A model generated the notes under the pieces. It was not told the DNA's origin. It saw nothing but the letters and a program-made list of their open reading frames with translations, and searched no databases. Below are positions 33,280-44,000 of a DNA stretch of 64,000 bases, in pieces. Origin of the DNA: Marthasterias glacialis (Eukaryota > Echinodermata > Asteroidea > Forcipulatida > Asteriidae); contig OU452231.1 in the NCBI GenBank assembly GCA_911728455.2, positions 15,519,838 through 15,583,837 of the forward strand, read 5' to 3'. The position numbers and the translations under genes were made by a program. Position 1 is the first letter of the stretch; every line of letters starts with the position of its first letter.

Positions 33280-33609
33280 GAATGGCGTAACTAAGGGGGG
33301 CGTGGGGCATGTGCCCCTCCCCAACTGATGTTTGTGTCCCCCGGGTGCCCCCCATTTGAAACCTGGACTTTTGAGATTAAAAATTACCAGAATAAAATGT
33401 TACATTTTATGAGCTTTTATATAGTAATTTCAATGCTTTAAAAACTATTTTGATAGCATTTCGTTTTACCTCAACACGTCAGAAGAGCGCTGAAAAGGGG
33501 CTTGTTCAGGAAAATACAAACGGAAACTACAGTTTTAATTTGCCAAAAGTGCCCCCCCCCCCCTAAGAAAAATTGTGCCCCCTAATATTTTACCCTAGTT
33601 ACGGCGCTG
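33280..33609. mobile_element. 330-bp MITE with 7-bp target duplication
   Basis: Flanked by GTGGCAT on both sides (33273-33279 and 33610-33616). The inverted termini share CGTAACTA then GGG: GGCGTAACTAAGGGG on the left, CGCCGTAACTAGGG reading inward from the right. The interior has several GTGCCCC phrases and C-runs. There is no coding capacity. Confidence 0.8.
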
Positions 33610-33671
33610 GTGGCATTTTGCACTTCATTTTGACAATCTATACAATAAATGCATCCGACCTCCACTGATTG

Positions 33672-33842
33672 CGAATCCACAGTATCAGATTGCGAGTTCG
33701 TAATAACCAATGCGAATCCGTAATAACGGATTGCGAATCTGTAATAACGAATTGCGAATCTGTAAGTATGGATTGTGAATCCGTAATAACGGATTGTGAA
33801 TCCGTAATAACATATTTGAATCCGTAATAACGGATTTGAATC
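33672..33842. repeat. Minisatellite with palindromic ~21-bp unit
   Basis: About eight units of the type TTGCGAATCCGTAATAACGGA. The core AATCCGT-AATA-ACGGATT is an inverted repeat, so each unit can fold. A related palindrome lies at about 31515-31545. Confidence 0.8.
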
Positions 33843-34015
33843 TTTTTTTAATTCGGCGCTAATGGGCTTTCGTAGGAGTTTAAGATTTGTTTATTGTTTA
33901 ACGAAAACTTAAGTCTACTTTATAGGATTTGTCTCTTCACATTGTTCATTGTTTTTGCCGTGTTGTTTTTATGTTATTTGTGGGTCACACTTGAAAAGAG
34001 TGGTTTTATATGGAA

Positions 34016-34375
34016 GTTGGTGAAATTCAGAAATTCGGTTTTGTCCCAATTGCTCATTTCGATTTTCTGCTAGTCGAAATTCGGAAATTCGGTTTTGTGC
34101 CAAACACTCATTTCAATTTTCTGCTTGTAGAAATTCTGAAATTCGGTTTTGCCCAAAGTGCTCCGATTTTGCAATTTTTCTATTTTTTCGATTGTTTTAT
34201 TCTCTGCTACTAGAAATTCGTTTTTGTGCTAAACGTTCAATCCAATTTTCTGCTGATAGAAATTCGGAAATTCGGTTTTGTGCCAAATGCTCATTCCGAT
34301 TTTCTGCTAGTAGAAATTCGGAAATTCGGTTTTGTGCCAAATGCTCATTCCGATTTTCTGCTTGTAGAAATTCGG
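34016..34375. repeat. Minisatellite, ~63-bp unit
   Basis: Five to six units containing GAAATTCGGAAATTCGGTTTT then GTGCCAAATGCTCAT and GATTTTCTGCT. The period is a multiple of three, so it keeps a repetitive frame open, with no sign of a real gene. The middle units are more diverged than the last two. Confidence 0.85.
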
Positions 34376-34479
34376 TTTATGTACTTCTTTTCGACCGTCG
34401 GTTTACGAGAATCTGAAAATCCGAAATTCGGAAGTGTTTGAATAAGACCTTTAATTAGAACATATTTCTGATTTTCTTC

Positions 34480-34803
34480 TATCAGATTTTCAGGAAAATG
34501 GGTAGTCCACTTTTGGTCCTCCAGCGACGGCACAAGCGACGCGACGCACATTTGGCGTCTTTGGAACACCATATGGCAGAGATAGAATACCATACCATAC
34601 AGTAAAGACGTCGCCCGTCGTGTCGTGCGTCGCGTCCTGCCGTTGACTGTTTTCAATTGGATTTTCATAGTGGCACAATTGGCGTCTTTGGAACACCATA
34701 CTTTGTCTAACTTTTGGTGATTTAGTGAACAACCACAATTTTCAATGAATAGCCATTTCTCAGTGCAGGGTACACGACCAATAAATGCTGACGTAAGGAT
34801 CAA
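34480..34803. other. Spacer with a duplicated 20-mer and GC-skewed inverted phrases
   Basis: GGCGTCTTTGGAACACCATA occurs at about 34554 and 34681. Between them are CGACGCGACGCAC and GTGCGTCGCGTC, short inverted phrases. A minus-strand open frame of 152 codons spans it but has no recognisable motif and runs into the minisatellite. Confidence 0.35.
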
Positions 34804-34863
34804 TGCTAAGGTCCAGAGTCAGTAAAGGGATAATTTGTTTTATTTATTTTTTCTCTTTTTAAA

Positions 34864-35185
34864 TTTCATTCCCTTGAAATACTATTTTGTTCCGTTGGAA
34901 TATTATTTTGTTCCCGTGAAATATTACTTCGTTCCCTCAAAATATTTTTTTCCTCGCGAAATAGTTTGTTCCAATGAAACATTTGTTTCCTCGGGATATA
35001 ATTACGTTCTCACGAAATATTATTTTCGTTGTAACAAAATATTTTGTTCCCTTGGAATATTATTTCGTTCCCACAAAATAGTATTTTGTTCCTTTGAAAT
35101 AATATTTTTTCCCTCGAAGTATTTTTTTGTTCCCTCAAAAATTATTTTTTTCATCGGAATACTATTTTGTTTCCTCAAAATCCCA
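34864..35185. repeat. Diverged ~24-bp minisatellite (TTGTTCCC..GAAATATTA)
   Basis: About 13 variants of TTTTGTTCCCTTGAAATATTA in direct order. The open frame across it is a by-product of the repeat. Confidence 0.75.
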
Positions 35186-35484
35186 AAGGCCCTATTATAT
35201 TTTTGTGAGTTAAGAGAGAACTGCAACTGCAAGTGTTCCCCATTAAGTTTGTAAGGAATTGAGGACAATTATATAGGGTACATCAGTGTATTTTTTTTCA
35301 TTTACAAGGCTCTTGATCTGCACACTAAAATAGAAAGTTATTTGACGCATGGTCTATGAAATTGTAAACACAAAAGCAGTGTATTCTTCTGAAGCCTGGG
35401 ACAATGTGTTTGGTCTTTATTTACTTATGACTCTTCATAGATAAACATATCTACAAGCTTAGTTTTTTTTCCAGAATCGTAATT

Positions 35485-35694
35485 TTAGTGGAGACAACTT
35501 TTAACCAATATCTTTATGGTTAGGCTGGCTGCTGGGGTGTATAAAAGACTTGCAGTTTCTTGTGCACAAATTTCTAAAATATCTACTTTCTTTTTCTTGC
35601 GAAGACATTCCAACGTACGACCATGAGATTGGATTCTAATTTCCAGCAACTCTACTTTCTTTAGCCGCTTAGGATCAGACTTACGATGAGCCAT
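35485..35694 (-). CDS. Small basic/heptad-rich open frame, unidentified
   Basis: 69 codons from ATG at 35694 (AAAATGGCT). It begins with a basic stretch (MAHRKSDPKRLKKVELLEI) and has a Lys run (CLRKKKKVDIL). GTAAGT occurs ten bases after the ATG, so this could alternatively be a 5' UTR or first exon that splices early. CACGTG and a CCAAT-like motif lie upstream at 35770-35850. I do not recognise it; it may not be translated. Confidence 0.25.
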   Translation of the reverse strand: MAHRKSDPKRLKKVELLEIRIQSHGRTLECLRKKKKVDILEICAQETASLLYTPAASLTIKILVKSCLH

Positions 35695-36033
35695 TTTTGG
35701 TTGTGATGACGACAGCTCCTTGACTTAGTATTGAAAAATGTATTGTAAATAAACCGATCGTTTCACTTCCGCCCACACGTGTGCTACACGCATGCATGCA
35801 TAAATTATAATTTATTAGTAAAAGGGTCTATGCTGATTGGTGAAACGTGACTGCTTTGCACGCATGCTTGTTAAAAACTTTTGAGCCCTTGTAGGGCGCT
35901 CAGTACACGTGTGTAAAAATGAGTATGCTGGTGTCAAAAAGCAAGTATTTTGACGCGATCCTACTTCAAAATTAATCGTTTTTACACAGTCACCCTAAAC
36001 TACATGCAGTTACTTTTACTTTTTACTTTTTTC

Positions 36034-37215
36034 AGCCGTTGTCGATCCACTGCAGGATGAAGGCCTCGGCATGATGTCTCCAAATGTCTCTATTTTGTGC
36101 TTGTTGGTACCAAGTGACTTTCCCCCAGTATTTTTGCAGCTCGTCTCTACATCAAGTTTTTCTCTTCCGTCCTCTATTCCGTTTGTTCGCATATGATGTC
36201 CAGTGATTGATTGTCGAACTCCAATGGTTATCTGTTATGTGGCTAATGTGTCCTGGACAGCTCCATTTTCTGTATTTTACCGTTTCTTAGATGTCCGTAA
36301 CTTTGGTTTGTTCCCTTATCCATAGTTTTTTAGTCCTTGTACGTGATCTTTAGTATACTTCTTTTCAAGTTGTGCTGAGCTGCTGCTAGTTCTCGTTCCA
36401 TTTTTGATGTTATTGTCCAGGTTTCAGCTCTGTAAGAAATAGCAGGGAGGGATGCACTGGTCATAAACTTTTCTTTTCAGGCACATTGGGAGGTTACCTT
36501 TCGTGATTATGCTGCATCTTATGTATGCTTGCCATTCAGCTTGGTTTTTGTCTGGGAGAACCGTTGGCCTAGGTAGTTGTATTCGACAACCTGTTCTATT
36601 TATGTTCCATTAACTAGTATGCTTTGGGATGGTTTCTGGTCCTGCCATGAACCTTGTCTTTTTCATATTCATTTTGAGTCCAGTAATCCTGCTTGTTGCA
36701 TCCAGTTCTTGCAGCAATGTCCCAAGATTGTTGAGGTTGTTGTCTATGATGATGATGTCATATCTGAGATGGATCATATTTTCCCCATTTATGTTGATTC
36801 CTTTGGTTGACTAATTTAGTGTTTTAAAGATTCCCTCTAGGCATGCTGGGAAAAGCTTTGGTGAGCCTGTGTCTCCCTGTCGTACTCACTTCTTTATCAT
36901 GATTTTCTCGCTGTCCTTATCATTTTGACAATGTTGTAGCAGTCGGAATAAATGTCTCTGTAGATATTGATGTATGCATTGTTGATTCCTTGCGGGTTTT
37001 TAAGTGCTTTCAGCACTACCCAGGTTTCAACAGAATCAAACGCCTTTTCATAATCAACAAATGCTGTACGAGGTACGTTGTATTCTTGACATTTCTCTTT
37101 ATCAAATGGTCAATGGTATGGATATGATCCATTGTTGAAAACCCCCCTCTGAACCATGCCTGTTCTCTTGGTTGGTCCTCTAATCTGTTACTAATTATCT
37201 TCGTGTGCTATGGTG
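36034..37215 (-). pseudogene. Degenerate RTE-type LINE pol, RT to C-terminus
   Basis: Reading the minus strand across several frames: QPREQAWFRGGFSTMDHIHT near 37180, FVDYEKAFDSVETWVVLKAL near 37040 (motif A), GININGENMIHLRYD near 36775 where the catalytic F-A-D-D is lost, GLKMNMKKTRFMAG near 36650, then HISHITDNHWSS near 36240 and a C-terminal tail with AEAFILQWIDN near 36060. Many stops and indels. These motifs are those of RTE-type endonuclease-reverse transcriptases. Long dead. Confidence 0.75.
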
Positions 37216-37227
37216 TTCCATATGTGC

Positions 37228-37815
37228 CACTACTTTGACAAAAAATAAGCGTCGCAATAAAAAATTTCCGTCATATTATAATTTTTTGTGTCGCATTCGA
37301 ATTTTTTCCGTTGCATTAGATTTTTCCCTCGCTTTAGAATTGTTTGCATTGCATTAGAACTTTTTGTGTCGCATATAGAATTGTTTGTGTGGCATTCGAT
37401 TTTTTACCGTCGCACTAGAAATGATTCCGTTGCATTAGAATTTTGTGCGCCGCATATAGAATTGTTTGTGTCGCATTCGAATTTGTTCCGTCGCATTAGA
37501 ATTGTTTGCGTCGCATTCGAATTTTGTGCGCGGCATATAGAATTTTTTGCGTCGCATTAAATAAGTTTCCGTCGCATTAGAATTGTTTGCGTTGCATTCG
37601 AATTTTTTGTGTCGCATTCGAATTTTTTCCGACGCATTAGAATTGTTTTCCGTCGCTTTAGAATTGTTTGTGTCTCATTAGAATTTTTTGCATCGCATTG
37701 GAATTGTTTGCGTTGCATTAGAATTTCGTGCGTCGCATATATAATTGTTTGCGTGGCATTCGAATTTTTTCCGACGCTTGAGAATTGTTTCCGTCGCATT
37801 AGAATTGTGTGCGTG
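37228..37815. repeat. Minisatellite (~24-bp GTCGCATTAGAATTGTTT units) inside the RTE LINE
   Basis: About two dozen variants of CGTCGCATTAGAATTGTTTG, alternating ATTAGAAT, ATTCGAAT and ATATAGAAT forms, which suggests a higher-order repeat. LINE pol sequence is readable on both sides, so the array lies inside or replaced the middle of the LINE. Confidence 0.85.
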
Positions 37816-37919
37816 AGGAGAAAGTTCAACTTTATCGTTCGTACTAGTACGACCGATAATGTCAAAATCTCAAAAAGGGAATTCAGCGCCCCAGTTACTG
37901 GGTCTATTATACCAACCAG

Positions 37920-38078
37920 TCAGTTACTTTTGGTATGTCTTTTTGCGGAACCCCCGGTTCTTCAGTCCATAGAATTCTTCTATCATACACAAAGTCCCAT
38001 TCAGTATTTGGTCTTGGTCTGTAATCTCTTGTCCATTGGTGTCAAGCAGGCTCGTGATTTTATGTTTACCGTGGGCTA
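37920..38078 (-). pseudogene. RTE-type LINE pol, segment upstream of RT
   Basis: The minus strand reads HKITSLLDTNGQEITDQDQI then EEFYGLKNRG, a recognisable stretch between endonuclease and RT in RTE-type ORFs. It is separated from the RT part by the 37228-37815 minisatellite; the intervening pol sequence is missing. Confidence 0.6.
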
Positions 38079-38266
38079 GTTTACTGCTGGTTGCTGTGCG
38101 TCATGCTGTGTGACAAATCGACTGCGACAAGGCTCTGGGGCACGCATAGTACATCATAGCGACGAATGAGGCCTAAAATTGTGGCCTTGATTGTAGGCTT
38201 CAAGTTTGGCGAGATATTCTAAAGTTAGAGACGACGTGAGAGCGTAATAGTTTTTTAAAAGAACAG

Positions 38267-38551
38267 TGTGACGGATGCTACCCGCAGGATGCATATTTTA
38301 ACGGCGGTGCCGATCAGCCAGCAGAGGGCGCCAACCCGACACCATGCGGAGTCGGTTGGTGCGAGTCCCTGCTGGAAGATTCGGCGAACCCTAGACCGGA
38401 GAAACGTTTCCTAAATGTCTTGCACGATTGTGATTTGTGAGAACAGACGTGTTAAAATAAAGCTCCCTTTGTAGTGTCATGAAAGCAGAGAATTGTGTGT
38501 CGAAGTCGATAATTTACTGTGTGGATTCACACTGGGAAAATTTGTGTTACA
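38267..38551 (+). repeat. Possible solo LTR (285 bp)
   Basis: Begins TGTGACGGATGC and ends TTTGTGTTACA (TG...CA), is more GC-rich than its surroundings, and has AATAAAGC near 38455. No target duplication is visible and no internal element adjoins it, so the call is tentative. Confidence 0.4.
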
Positions 38552-39122
38552 ATATCATAAGCAAAGCGAGCAAAATGTTCATTTTTGTTACATTTCATAA
38601 GAACATGTTAACACTGAACTATACCGAAGTTAACGCAAATTTCCACTTCTAAATATTGATAGGAAAAGTCAAGAACGTTTCTTTTTCTGGTCGTGGGAAA
38701 CAAATAGTGAATTGTATCTTTTTCTGATTACCCAAAATTGTTACATTTTGATATTTCGGGCTTTTCTTTGCTCTTTTAGGCTATATCTTCTTGAAGTAAT
38801 GATTGAAAACACTGGGTTCAAGACGAGTGTCAGTATTATACACATCAACATTTTTTTTAACAAAAGGCTCATCCGTTTTTTTGTTTTCTCGTACTTGTTG
38901 ACAGGAGGAACAAGAGTTATTGAAACAAATTTGTGGGGCATTTAAAGTATATCTTACGGACATTATTTCCCTGGGCGATTGGCATCATTACTAGTTTCAA
39001 ACAGACTGAAATCTTAGATGTAAATATCCGATGGTCGCACAAACGTTTAACACTAGATATGATTTATTGTTGCGCAAGCTGGCGTGCATAAAATGAAACA
39101 GTAACATCAAAAGAGGGCGCGC
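38552..39122. other. No gene recognised
   Basis: AT-rich spacer between the possible solo LTR and MITE copy B. Short overlapping open frames on both strands have no recognisable motif. Confidence 0.4.
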
Positions 39123-39882
39123 TCACTCGCCCGATTGCGCGACCAATGTTTACATGTCATCACGTGACCTGTAGTGGGTAGCACGTCATCTCAGCTGATG
39201 GCAAACTACGCCTCCATGCTGTGACTTGCTCTATGCTGTGACTGACAGAGTCACACCAACAGTCGGCTTTTGGTAAAAAATAACACAGGCCTTTTTTAAA
39301 TTGTATGTTGTGACATTGATTTTAATAACATTACTGTTTCATAAACTACTAGTATTCTACTTTAAAAAAAGGTTTATTTTGAGTTATTATGTACCGAGTG
39401 TACACTACCGATGTAGCAACCCGTCTGTCATTTTGTTTGCAATGTAAATCACCGTAAAGAAGAAAAAAGGACGTTGAAAAAGCGAGCATTGACACCTAGC
39501 CTTGCAGAACTTCAGATAGTCTAAGGAATCACATAGTTGTGGAAAGCCTTTTCTTTGGATGATTTCAGCTGCAAAAATGTGAAATTCTCATGTTGAAAAG
39601 TGTGTGATTGCGGTCGTCTGGCCCAAACGTTCCGTTGTGCAACTGCAGTAGTACGTTGTCAGTATTATCACATCGAACATAAGTCCGTTCCTTTATTCAG
39701 CCACTCGAAGGTCTCCGGTACAAACTCTGGGATATTTTTCACAGATTTCGAGAAAGAAAAGCCTCGATCGAATAAACAAATGCAACAATCATCATGTACC
39801 GTACCGCACTTTCCGATGGAGGACGTCGTATTTGTTTACGTTTTATACTAACTACAGGTCACGTGACTTGCCGAGTGCTATT
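39123..39882 (+). mobile_element. TIR MITE family 'AATAGACCGATTGCGCG', copy B
   Basis: Same orientation and internal blocks as copy A. The left end is CCGATTGCGCGACCAATG with CATCACGTGACC; the right end reversed is AATAGCACTCGGCAAG with TCACGTGACC, an eroded terminus. Confidence 0.7.
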
Positions 39883-40089
39883 AAATGAACTTATCCTTTT
39901 AGATACGATACATTGTCATTGGTTATTGAAAAGACATTTATTTTAATTCTATAATTCAATAGAAAAATACGGTAACCATCTTTTGAAATTTTCATAGAAA
40001 AAAAGTTGTACCGTTTTGTTAATTAAAATTCAATGTCGTTCAATGGGGGTGTTGGGTGTTGGATTGTTACTGTAGAAAGGATCTCCTGC

Positions 40090-40860
40090 ACAAAATCCAC
40101 TTGATAATGAAGCGTTTTGCTAGAAGCATCTTAGATGTAAATTGTTACACATCAAGCTCCACTGTACAACTCTTTTAAACAACTCGATTGGCTACCAATT
40201 AACCGTAGAATTATTTATTTGAGATTGTTCAGATGCACAACATTGTTCATGGTACTGCTGCACATCACCAGAAAGATTTGTTCAAGCCTATGAGCAAGGT
40301 TCATAAATATAATACTAGAAGTAACCAAATCAATGATTTGTGTGTTCCCAGATTTACACTGGCTGCTGGTCAGAGGTCACTCAAATATACAGAGGAGCCA
40401 GTCTTTGGAGTAGGTTGGATGTAAACTTGAAATCTGTCACAAACCCCATCACCTTTAAGCAAAATTTAATGCAACATCTCAAACATGACTTGTATACTTG
40501 TCCTCAGGTTAACCTAGAAAAGAATTTATAATAAAGGTGCGGTGTTGCTGATAGGATCATTTATTTTTTAAATTACCGGTAGTCTTAACAAATTTTATCC
40601 TACTGGGGATTTACTGATGTTGTTGCCCTGTCTTGCCTCCATGGTTGTGCTGTATTTCACTAGCCTTAACTTTGATTTGGTGGGGTTTAACCATTGTAAC
40701 CATTGCTTGCTTTTTAATGCTTTTGCTTTGTAATTTTAAAAAATTGTTGCCTTTTTTTGTTTTTTTTATATTCTCTTTTTAAATTTGCTTGTATTTCTAA
40801 TGGATGGCCCATTGAAAATCATCTGTTTAGGTGACATGGTTACCATCAATAAATAAAGCC

Positions 40861-40917
<57 letters not shown>
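40090..40917 (+). mobile_element. 5'-truncated CR1/jockey-type LINE ending in (TTA)n
   Basis: The + strand, with frame changes, encodes the C-terminal end of an RT ORF: INRRIIYLRLF, then RFTLAAGQRSLKYT, then NPITFKQNLMQHLKHDL, stopping at 40531. About 330 bases of 3' UTR follow and end AATAAAGCC(TTTA)(TTA)n at 40861-40916. The microsatellite tail is directly abutted by the first R4/Dong-like element. Confidence 0.7.
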
Positions 40918-40972
40918 TCACGATATCACAGCATGCAAAAGAAAGATCTCATTTTCCTCTGTGCCGGTAACT

Positions 40973-41012
40973 CCTCGAGTCGGGCTACGTCCCGTAGCCT
41001 TAGATCTCGAGG
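40973..41012 (-). promoter_or_regulatory. Two-tier RNA hairpin spanning the stop codon of the LINE ORF
   Basis: Outer stem CCTCGAG/CTCGAGG (40973-40979 with 41006-41012), inner stem GGCTACG/CGTAGCC (40983-40989 with 40993-40999), three-base loop. The ORF stop TAA (41002-41000) lies in the internal loop. Both stems are identical in all four copies. R2-type elements use a 3' RNA structure for recognition by their own RT, so that role is plausible here. Confidence 0.7.
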
Positions 41013-44000
41013 GTCTTTCGCAGGATCCTAGCTGTTCCCAAAAGTGCCGCCTTCTGCAGCAAATCTACCCTCACAGTTGTGCCTATTTGATCCAGATACT
41101 TATCCAGTGCCTTCGGAATAGTGCCAAGTGCTCCAACCACCACAGGGACTACTTTCACTTTCACCTGCCAAATCTTACGAAGTTCCCTGGCCAAGTCCTG
41201 GTACTTCTCGATCTTTTCCTTCTCCTTAGAAGCCACCCTTATATCACCCGGCACAGCTATGTCGATGATATGACACATCTTCTTCGTCTTATCTAAGACT
41301 ACAACATCCGGACGCCTATGTTCTATAACATGATCAGTCTGAATGTTGAAGTCCCAGAGGATCTTGACCGCGTCGGTCTCTACAACTTTCTCTGGAACAT
41401 GGTCGTACCACTTGGCATGCACCTGGACACCATACTTCTTACACAGATCCCAGTGAATCACCTTAGCCAACTTGTCATGTCTGCCTTTGTACTCCGTCTG
41501 GGCCATCTTACTACATTCGCTGACAATATGAAATACAGTCTCTTCTGCCTTGTTGCACATTCTACACATAGGAGAGACGTTCGTTTTCTCTATCCTGGCC
41601 TTCATTACATTTGTCCTTAGAGACTGGTCTTGCGCCGCAGTAATCAAGCCCTCGGTTTCCTTCTTCAGTTCTCCGCTCTTTAACCAATTCCAGGATTTGC
41701 AACTCGCCACTTCTTCTGTACATCTCAGGAACCGGCCATGGAGTGGCTTGTTCCTCCAATCTTGGTGTCTTTCCTCTTTCCTTTCCCTCTTGTACTCCTT
41801 CGGCCCAGCTTCGTCTGCCGTCGTGTACATTCGTGCAATTTTCAGCAAGTTCTCCTCGGTGCTCCTGACATGACGATGCAGGCTCCTTCGCTCGATGTTG
41901 ACGCTGTCTGCCACGCTCAGTAACCCCCTTCCGCCCTCTGACCTCGGAAGATAGAGTCTGCTGACATTTGCCCGCGGATGTAGCATGCCATGCATGGTCA
42001 TCAGCTTTCTTGTCCTTCTGTCAGTGACATCTAAATCTTCTTTAGTCCACTCAATAATACCCCCACTGTACCTCATCAAAGACACGGCCCATGTGTTAAT
42101 CGCCTTGACCATGTTTCCCCCGTTCAGTTTGGACTTTAAACATTTCCTCACCCGCCTGATGTATTCTGCCCTCAGCCTTACCTTTGATTCCTCGTGAAGG
42201 ACGTGGTCCGATTCTAGTACGCCAAGATACCGATAACTTTCCTCCTCACCCAAAGCCCTCATCTGTGCACCATCTGGCAGAGCGATGCCATCGGAATGTA
42301 CCCTCTTTCCCCTCTTCATGGTCATTGAAGCACATTTCTCCAGACCAAACTGCATCCCGATGTCATCACTAAAAATCCTGACGGTCTGCACCAAAGAATC
42401 GATCTCCGCCTCATTCTTTGCAAATAACTTCAAATCGTCCATAAAAAGGAGATGGTTGATCTTACATCCGTCCCTCTTCATTACATAGCCAGCACTCACC
42501 TTCCTCAGAATCATCGACAGGGGCATCAATGCCAGAACAAAAAGCAGCGGAGACAGAGAGTCACCCTGGAAAATACCTCTTCTTATGCATACCTTGCCCA
42601 GACTATCGTTGTTGGCTGTCAGATTCGTTCGCCACGTCTTCATGCTCTCACTCAGAAGACGTTTTACTGCATCGGTCACTCCAACCATATCCAGACATTC
42701 CATTATCCATGTGTGTGACACCATGTCGTACGCCTTCCTGTAATCGATCCACGCCATTGCCAAGTTAGTCTTTCTGCTCCTGCAGTCCTTCAGCACAGCC
42801 TTATCGATGATAAGTTGATCTTTCGTACCTCTGGACCGCTTCTTACAGCCTTTCTGCTCCTCCGGAAACAACTGATGGTCATCCATATGGCGATAGAGAT
42901 CCTCTGCAATCATACTGGTCAAGAGTTTATACATCACGGGCAAGCATGTGATTGGTCTATAATTACTTGCAATGTTACCTTTCTTGACATCCTTCATTAT
43001 CAAAACCGTTCTTGCTTCAGTCATCCAGGTGGGGACCTTACCCTGTACTAGACAGTCTTGCAGTTGTAGGGCCATTCGCTCATGTAAACTACGGAAGTTC
43101 TTCAACCAGTACCCATGCACATGATCCGGACCGGGGGCTTTCCAGTTTGGCACTTTCCTTACCTGTCTTTTTACCTTGTCCACGTCTATCTGGAATCCTT
43201 CTTGCTGTTGTACGCCTCTCAATTCATCTTTCACATCCGTTAGCCAATCAGCTTGCCGGTTGTGTTGGACTGGTCGGTCCCAAATACCACCCCAGAAAGT
43301 TCTTGCCTCTGCTGGCCTCGGACCCGCTTGCGTGTTGTCAATCTTTCCGTCCAACTCCTTAAACAGCTGGCGCTGATTGGTATTAAACAGCCTGTTCTGG
43401 TGAAACTGCCTCACCCTGTCATCATACCTCTTCACCTTTGCAGCCTTAGCCTTAACCCTTTGTTTGATCTCCTCAATCACTACACTTACCCCCTTACCTT
43501 TCACATTGTATTTTGTCATGATTGTATTCCTCCAGTCTGAACCTTTAATTAAACCCTTACTAATTTGTTCTAGTCTACTGAGATCCCTTCGTAAATCTTT
43601 TATTTGACCCTCTAGCCTACGTTTCCACCACGGTGTACTGTTTTCATGTTCTGGACTTGAAGCCTTCACACCTAACTTTTCTCCTACTACAACTGCCCCT
43701 GCAAACATAAGACGGTTAGTTTCCAAAAGATTATTAGTACTCACCGACCCAAGTACTTTACTTACCATGGCTGACATATCTGTCAGCCTTTTCCTTGGAA
43801 CCCGGCGCAAAGCCGGGATACTCCACCCGTTTGACCCTTTAGCCGCTCTCATCACCTCTTGAACCCTCGTCTTAATCTGCACCTCCTCCTCCGTAAGCTC
43901 TAAACACCCATCTTCGTCTATGCCTCCGTCATCCTGACCATCTTGCAATCCTGGCAGATCTACCTCATCTTCAGTCTGCGAGCTAGCAGCAGTCACATCC

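Noticed and set aside
34192-34441. Repetitive EIRKFGFVPNAH protein
   Set aside because: Arises from a 63-bp minisatellite; units outside the last two are diverged with frame breaks.
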